The position numbers and the translations under genes were made by a program. Shown here piece by piece: positions 59,821 to 64,000 of a DNA stretch of 64,000 nt. Each line of letters begins with the position of its first letter. Positions within the stretch are counted from its first letter, which is position 1. The DNA comes from Kalmusia sp. IMI 367209. Lineage: Eukaryota > Ascomycota > Dothideomycetes > Pleosporales > Didymosphaeriaceae. The stretch is from NCBI GenBank assembly GCA_027946365.1, contig JAPEUQ010000010.1, positions 434,001 through 498,000 on the forward strand. The letters run 5' to 3'. The notes beneath the pieces are model-generated. The model saw nothing but the letters and a program-made list of their open reading frames with translations, did not search any database and was not told the DNA's origin.

Positions 59821-61047
59821 AAAATTGGAGCTCCTCTCCTCCCGCTACATCGTTCAAGGTTGATTCAGATTACAACCCGGAACCGGCGTTCTTTAGACTC
59901 CTATGAAATATGACCAAGATCGAAATGCCACCTTTCGAATTCAATCCGCTCGTCGTCTGAGAATATCATGCCTAGCTACTGAGGTTAGCGAGCATACAGG
60001 CAAAGGGAGAACACTGAACTCTACCGAAGAATTGGGATCTGAAGGAAGAAATATATATATGTACATATATAAATATAAAAAATTAGCTATAATAGATTAT
60101 TTTAATAGAGAATTAGTAATATTCGTTATGCGCATAGGTTTTTTAGCTGCTGAAAGCCAAAGTACTCCTTGATTATCTCGCTAAATAGGGTGTCTCGCGA
60201 CGCAGAGAGGGATGTTATACCGAACTCTGGTTAGTTACTGTCAGAGGTCAAATGATTGAGATGTTTTCTATCTCATTTGTTATGGTTCTTGGGTTGGCTC
60301 AGCCCCAACTCGCCCTTTGACTTTATAATTTCTTTAATCCCATATCCACTGACCACACATGTGATTTGCTGAATCGTGATGTGATGATAACGTAGCTGGC
60401 TATTGCCGTCTCTCTGAGAATCCAACAAGGTACTCTTTCGCCGCGAAGATAAAAACCGTGGGTTCCTCCTGCAACAGTGGTAGAAATCCGATTCTACTGA
60501 CAACTGTAAAATGTGGCAGCTTTCCTTCTGTGATTGAGAATAAGACAGCTTGGAGATTCAGAGGTGAGTAACACCGCGAACGAGGCGCATTGGGCCTAGA
60601 AAAGCCGCTATCACGTGCACTTGCTGACAAAGTCGATGTCAAGCTATTGCGTCAAGATGACATTTCCCAAAAAGTCCCCACTCGATGCACAAACCATCTG
60701 ATCTAGGTGGCCCCTGCTCACCACATGGCTTTCCGATACTGTCACCCATGTCGTCCGCCGCTGATAGCCATAAGCCGCGGCGTTTTGACAAAGTCATGAC
60801 GTGTCGGTTGGCTGCTTCGAGCGCGTCGAACAGGGGCGAGAAAAATGCCGTAGAACGGCACTTGTGTGCAATTGTGCTTTGGAAGCACTAACAACTATGT
60901 CATAGGTATGTATTTTTTTGCTCTTGAACGTTGAAATTCCCCGCACATTAGTGATTCCATCTACAACGTTTCTCACACACCGAGACACACTTTTGCTACA
61001 CCACCATCCTACCTTTTCTGATACATTCACGATAAATCCCGCTCAAC
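59821..61047. other. Spacer with an AT-rich tract and the dehydrogenase promoter
   Basis: A second frame (59799-59906) overlaps the end of the fusion gene and reads [18 protein letters not shown], which may be displaced coding sequence. 60045-60125 is almost pure A and T. 60270-60650 has only shadow frames. 60900-61047 is the promoter and leader of the dehydrogenase. Confidence 0.45.
60045..60125. repeat. AT-rich low-complexity tract
   Basis: About 80 bases with very few G or C, including ATATATATATGTACATATATAA-type alternation. It lies in the spacer between the kinase fusion gene and the dehydrogenase. Confidence 0.65.
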
Positions 61048-62482
61048 ATGGCTATGTCACAGGCTGCCTTGAAGGCTGAACAGGCCATCGGTCACGGCGA
61101 TAATGCCACCACCGCCCAGAACGTGACGAACCCAGACATCGCGAAAGATGCTGCTGGCTCAGGCACAATGAAGGCGCTCGCCTGGATGGGCAAGAACAAG
61201 GTCGAAATGATTGACGTGTCAAAACCTAAGATCATGGAACCACGAGATGTCATCCTCAAGATCACCGGTTCGACTGTGTGCGGTTCAGATCTACATCTTC
61301 TGCACGGTACCGTGGTAGAGCTTCAAAAGGGAGATATTCTCGGTCACGAGTTCTGCGGTGTAGTCGATGAAATTGGTAGTGAGGTCAAGAATCTAAAGAA
61401 GGGGTATGTTCTCACTGCCCTCATACATTGTCTTCGTTAACATTGGGATAGACAGCGCGTAGTTGCCTCGTTCCAGATTGCTTGCGGCGACTGCTTTTAT
61501 TGCAAACAAAAACTCTCCTCGCAGTGCGAGAAGACGAACTCGAATACGATTGAAAATGCCATGTACGGCGGACGAACGGCGGGCATGTTTGGATATTCAC
61601 ATTTCACCGGTGGCTTCGCCGGTGGCCAGTCAGAGTACACTCGTGTCCCTTACGGCGATGTGAACCTCCTTCCACTTCCCGATGACGTACCCGACGAGAA
61701 GGGTCTATTCCTCTCCGACGTGCTCGCAACGAGCTGGCACGCTGTCGTTGATACTGGTGTGAAGAAGGATGATGTGGTCGCTATTTGGGGTGCTGGACCT
61801 ATCGGACAGATGGCAGCAAATTTCTCCTTGCTGAATGGCGCCTCGCGGGTCATTATGATTGACGAGAATTGGAGATTAGAATACATCAAGAGCAAGTACC
61901 CCAACATCGAGACGCTCGACTTTTCGGCTTTGGGCAAGGGAGAGAGCGTGACAAGCAAGCTCAAGGAAATGTGCAGCAACCGCGGTCCAGACGTCAGCAT
62001 TGAGTGCGCGGCGGGTGAGTACGCAAAGGGCTGGGCGCATTACTTCGAGATGCTACTTGGTCTAGAGACAGACACGAGTGAGCTCATCAACGAGATGATC
62101 ACGTCTACACGCAATTTCGGTCGCTGTGGTATCACTGGTGTATATGTTGGCTTTGTATGTTTTCCATCTCCTCACCGTTTATCTTTCTTACTGATTTATC
62201 TAGACCAATCACTTCAACATCGGCTCCTTGATGGAACGCGGAATTCGCCTCATCGGCAACGGTCAAGCACCTGTCCACCTTTATTGGGAATCTCTACTTA
62301 AGATGATCCAAGATAAGCAGATCGACCCATTGAAGATGGTGTCGCATCGTGTAAGGCTTGAGGACCTTGATAAGGTGTACTACAAATTCGATAACAAGGA
62401 TGATGGTATGCAAAAGGTCTTTGTGGAGACAAAGTTCAGTGCACCTCCATGTGAGGGAAGCCCAGAATTGAAGAGGTTTTAG
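61048..62482 (+). CDS. Zinc-dependent dehydrogenase, formaldehyde dehydrogenase-like (MDR), 3 exons, 445 aa
   Basis: Exons are 61048-61403, 61452-62154 and 62204-62482. The acceptor of the first intron is the TAG at 61449-61451, giving the family sequence KKGGQRVVASFQIACGDC; the next AG would break the frame. Catalytic zinc ligands are Cys in VCGSDLHLLHG and His in GHEFCGVV. Structural cysteines lie in CGDCFYCKQKLSSQCEK. The cofactor fold is AIWGAGPIGQMAANF. A long loop (GWAHYFEMLLGLETDTSELI) is typical of the glutathione-independent formaldehyde-dehydrogenase-like group. The N-terminal extension of about 40 residues is rich in Ala and Asn and could be a weak targeting signal. It probably oxidises small aldehydes or alcohols using NAD, though the substrate is not certain. 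Confidence 0.9.
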
Positions 62483-62818
62483 GTAAGACCGGGGCATGGG
62501 GTGCAGGAGGGGTTGCCGGCGTCAGAGGGAGTATGTATGACGAATTGATGCAGTCTGCGTGAATATAACGTAATTATTCAGCAATCGATATAATTTTAAT
62601 GCTCTCTTGTATGAGTTATCTTCATGTTTGTAAGCGTAACCTCATACGATCTCCGCCTGCTCAAGGTGGTACTTTCACGTTAGTGTGATAAAACCGCCGA
62701 TAAACTCGACACAACGTATTCACCATTCATCCACAGCCTTTCGAAAACGTCCACTCTGTGTTACTTTATGACTCGCAAGATTGACGATCGAATGTTCCAT
62801 GATAAAGATAGTACAACC
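62483..62818. other. Convergent intergenic spacer
   Basis: This 336-base 3' spacer lies between the dehydrogenase and the esterase. No gene is seen. Confidence 0.6.
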
Positions 62819-63844
62819 TCAAAGACCAAACCAGGCTTCTGAGGCATCCAAATGCGACGGCACTGAATGTCCAACGCCCACGGCCCAGATACCTTCTACA
62901 TTCGGGCCAAAATCATCCATTCTGTAGTTCTTATCGGGAGTGTCCGGCTTCGACGAGGTCGGTGTCAGGCTAACACCAAAAACATTCGTCCACTGGTCGA
63001 TCGTCTCCTGGTAATTGTTTGGAGAGAGTGTGCCGTCAACGGAACCGTGCCAGATCTGCATACGAGGGCGCGTGCCATTGTAATTAGGGTACATGGCTCG
63101 TGCTACGTTCCCCCATTGTTCTGGGCTTGCCTTGCTATTTCCACCACTGCAGGTGTTGTTCCAAGCAGCAGCAGCTCCAGATGCGGAGACGAAACAGCCG
63201 GCTGGTACACCAGAGTAGAGCGAGACGGCTGTGATAAGATCTGGGTATGTTGCAGCCATGACGTTAGACATCATTGCTAATGAAGATCAGCAGATGTTAT
63301 GTGTTGTCACAGGCGGACTAACCTCCAGACGATCCACCTGTCACGAAGACCTTCTTCGGGTCAATTTTGTACTGTGTGATTGCGTACTTGATCTAAAAGA
63401 TGAATTTATTAGTTAGATGGCTCGAGGGAACGGCCACTTATGGGAACGAACCATGTTCGCAATGGCGTTTGAATCGCCACCACCATTATGGGTCAATGAA
63501 GCCTTGCTCGAGACATCCCAGCATTCCGTCGTGGAGCTTGGCCAGACAGTCACATATCCTTTCCTATCCGATCCCTGATGCCACGGAATCTTGCTGTTTT
63601 GGAAGTACGATTGCGCAGAAGACTGGCAAGAGTGAATGGCGACTACAAGCGCATCGCTCTTTACTGTGTCCGGGACATACACCCACCTATGATCCATGGT
63701 CAGCCTTGTTATGTCATCACTCGCTTTTACCTACATCCCCGGCTTCGCTTTCGCATCGTTGTTATAGTTCGAGATCTGCTTCAACGACGCTGCGAACGTC
63801 CCCGCTCCGAGCGACAATACGGTGGCAAGAGTCGAGTAATGCAT
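62819..63844 (-). CDS. Secreted CE1-family esterase (acetylxylan/feruloyl esterase type), 4 exons, 290 aa
   Basis: Minus-strand exons are 63844-63735, 63686-63452, 63392-63323 and 63276-62819. The N-terminus MHYSTLATVLSLGAGTFAAS is a signal peptide. The alpha/beta hydrolase core starts with WVYVPDT and VVAIHSCQSSAQSYF (oxyanion region). The nucleophile elbow is GGSSGAMM, formed across the third intron. The acid and His are expected in IWHGSVDGTLSPNN and VGVGHSVPSHL. The pattern matches fungal acetylxylan esterase AxeA and the PHB-depolymerase-like esterases. It would remove acetyl or feruloyl groups from plant xylan outside the cell. No cellulose-binding module is present. The length is typical of single-domain members. 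Confidence 0.9.
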
Positions 63845-64000
63845 GACTACGAAATGTCAAAAATCTTAGACAATAATCTGTACCGAGATATCAGGGCTAG
63901 ATATCTATTCATGCCCCATACTCCGCCACACGCGGGGCCATTTTCATTCGTGGAATTTCAGCAATGAAATAGGGAAACTTGGATTGAGCCACAAAGGTCG
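63845..64000. promoter_or_regulatory. Promoter region of the CE1 esterase
   Basis: This is the upstream flank of the minus-strand esterase. It is short, cut by the window end, and no specific site is recognised. Confidence 0.4.

Overview
The window is nuclear DNA of a filamentous ascomycete. The genes have many short introns (about 45 to 70 bases, GT...AG), and the families are typical of Pezizomycotina: WC-2, AreA-type regions, fungal_trans regulators, GMC oxidases and a CE1 esterase. The gene set and fungus-only families would fit Dothideomycetes, but that placement is inference. No ribosomal RNA, convincing tRNA, intact transposon or CRISPR array was seen. Exon joins were worked out by hand from splice signals, reading frame and family knowledge. 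Where I give a protein length, the summed exons are divisible by three.

Region 1 (210-18266) starts with a fungal membrane protein (210-2530). A compact group of six metabolic and regulatory genes follows: an mtr-like amino acid permease (2683-4244, minus), a CE4/NodB-type deacetylase or cyclic-imide-hydrolase-like enzyme (5050-6256, minus), a zinc alcohol dehydrogenase (6710-7942), an amidase-signature hydrolase (8616-10335), an SDR dehydrogenase (10694-11693, minus) and a divergent C2H2/fungal_trans regulator (12311-14867). Their promoters share an ACTCCA-type motif, including a perfect 10-base inverted repeat in the SDR/regulator promoter. This looks like a catabolic cluster with its own regulator, perhaps for imides or amides. 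A large multi-span membrane protein (15034-18266) comes next.

Region 2 (18706-44710) is mostly conserved housekeeping: Pof3/Dia2-like TPR/F-box/LRR protein, Npr2 of the TORC1-inhibiting complex (with a GC-AG intron), ADA2/ADGF-like adenosine deaminase, the autophagy lipid-transfer protein ATG2, a GMC oxidoreductase, a small NAD(P)-binding protein, the light-response GATA factor WC-2 and the repair ATPase RAD50. Two pairs share divergent promoters: deaminase/ATG2 and WC-2/RAD50.

Region 3 (45800-60200) is an accessory island with AT-rich spacers and gene remnants. It holds two related kinase-like genes whose glycine-rich loop is replaced by a long N-terminal domain (45835-49135, with degenerate motifs, and 52841-55169, with intact motifs), a lineage-specific hypothetical gene (50673-51559, minus) and a broken aminoglycoside-phosphotransferase-like remnant (55234-55584). 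The most unusual locus is at 57390-59820: a complete Ser/Thr kinase spliced in frame to two tandem copies of the AreA N-terminal (DUF1752-type) module and further AreA-like sequence, with no GATA zinc finger.

Region 4 (61048-63844) has a formaldehyde-dehydrogenase-like zinc dehydrogenase and a secreted CE1 acetylxylan/feruloyl-esterase-type enzyme.
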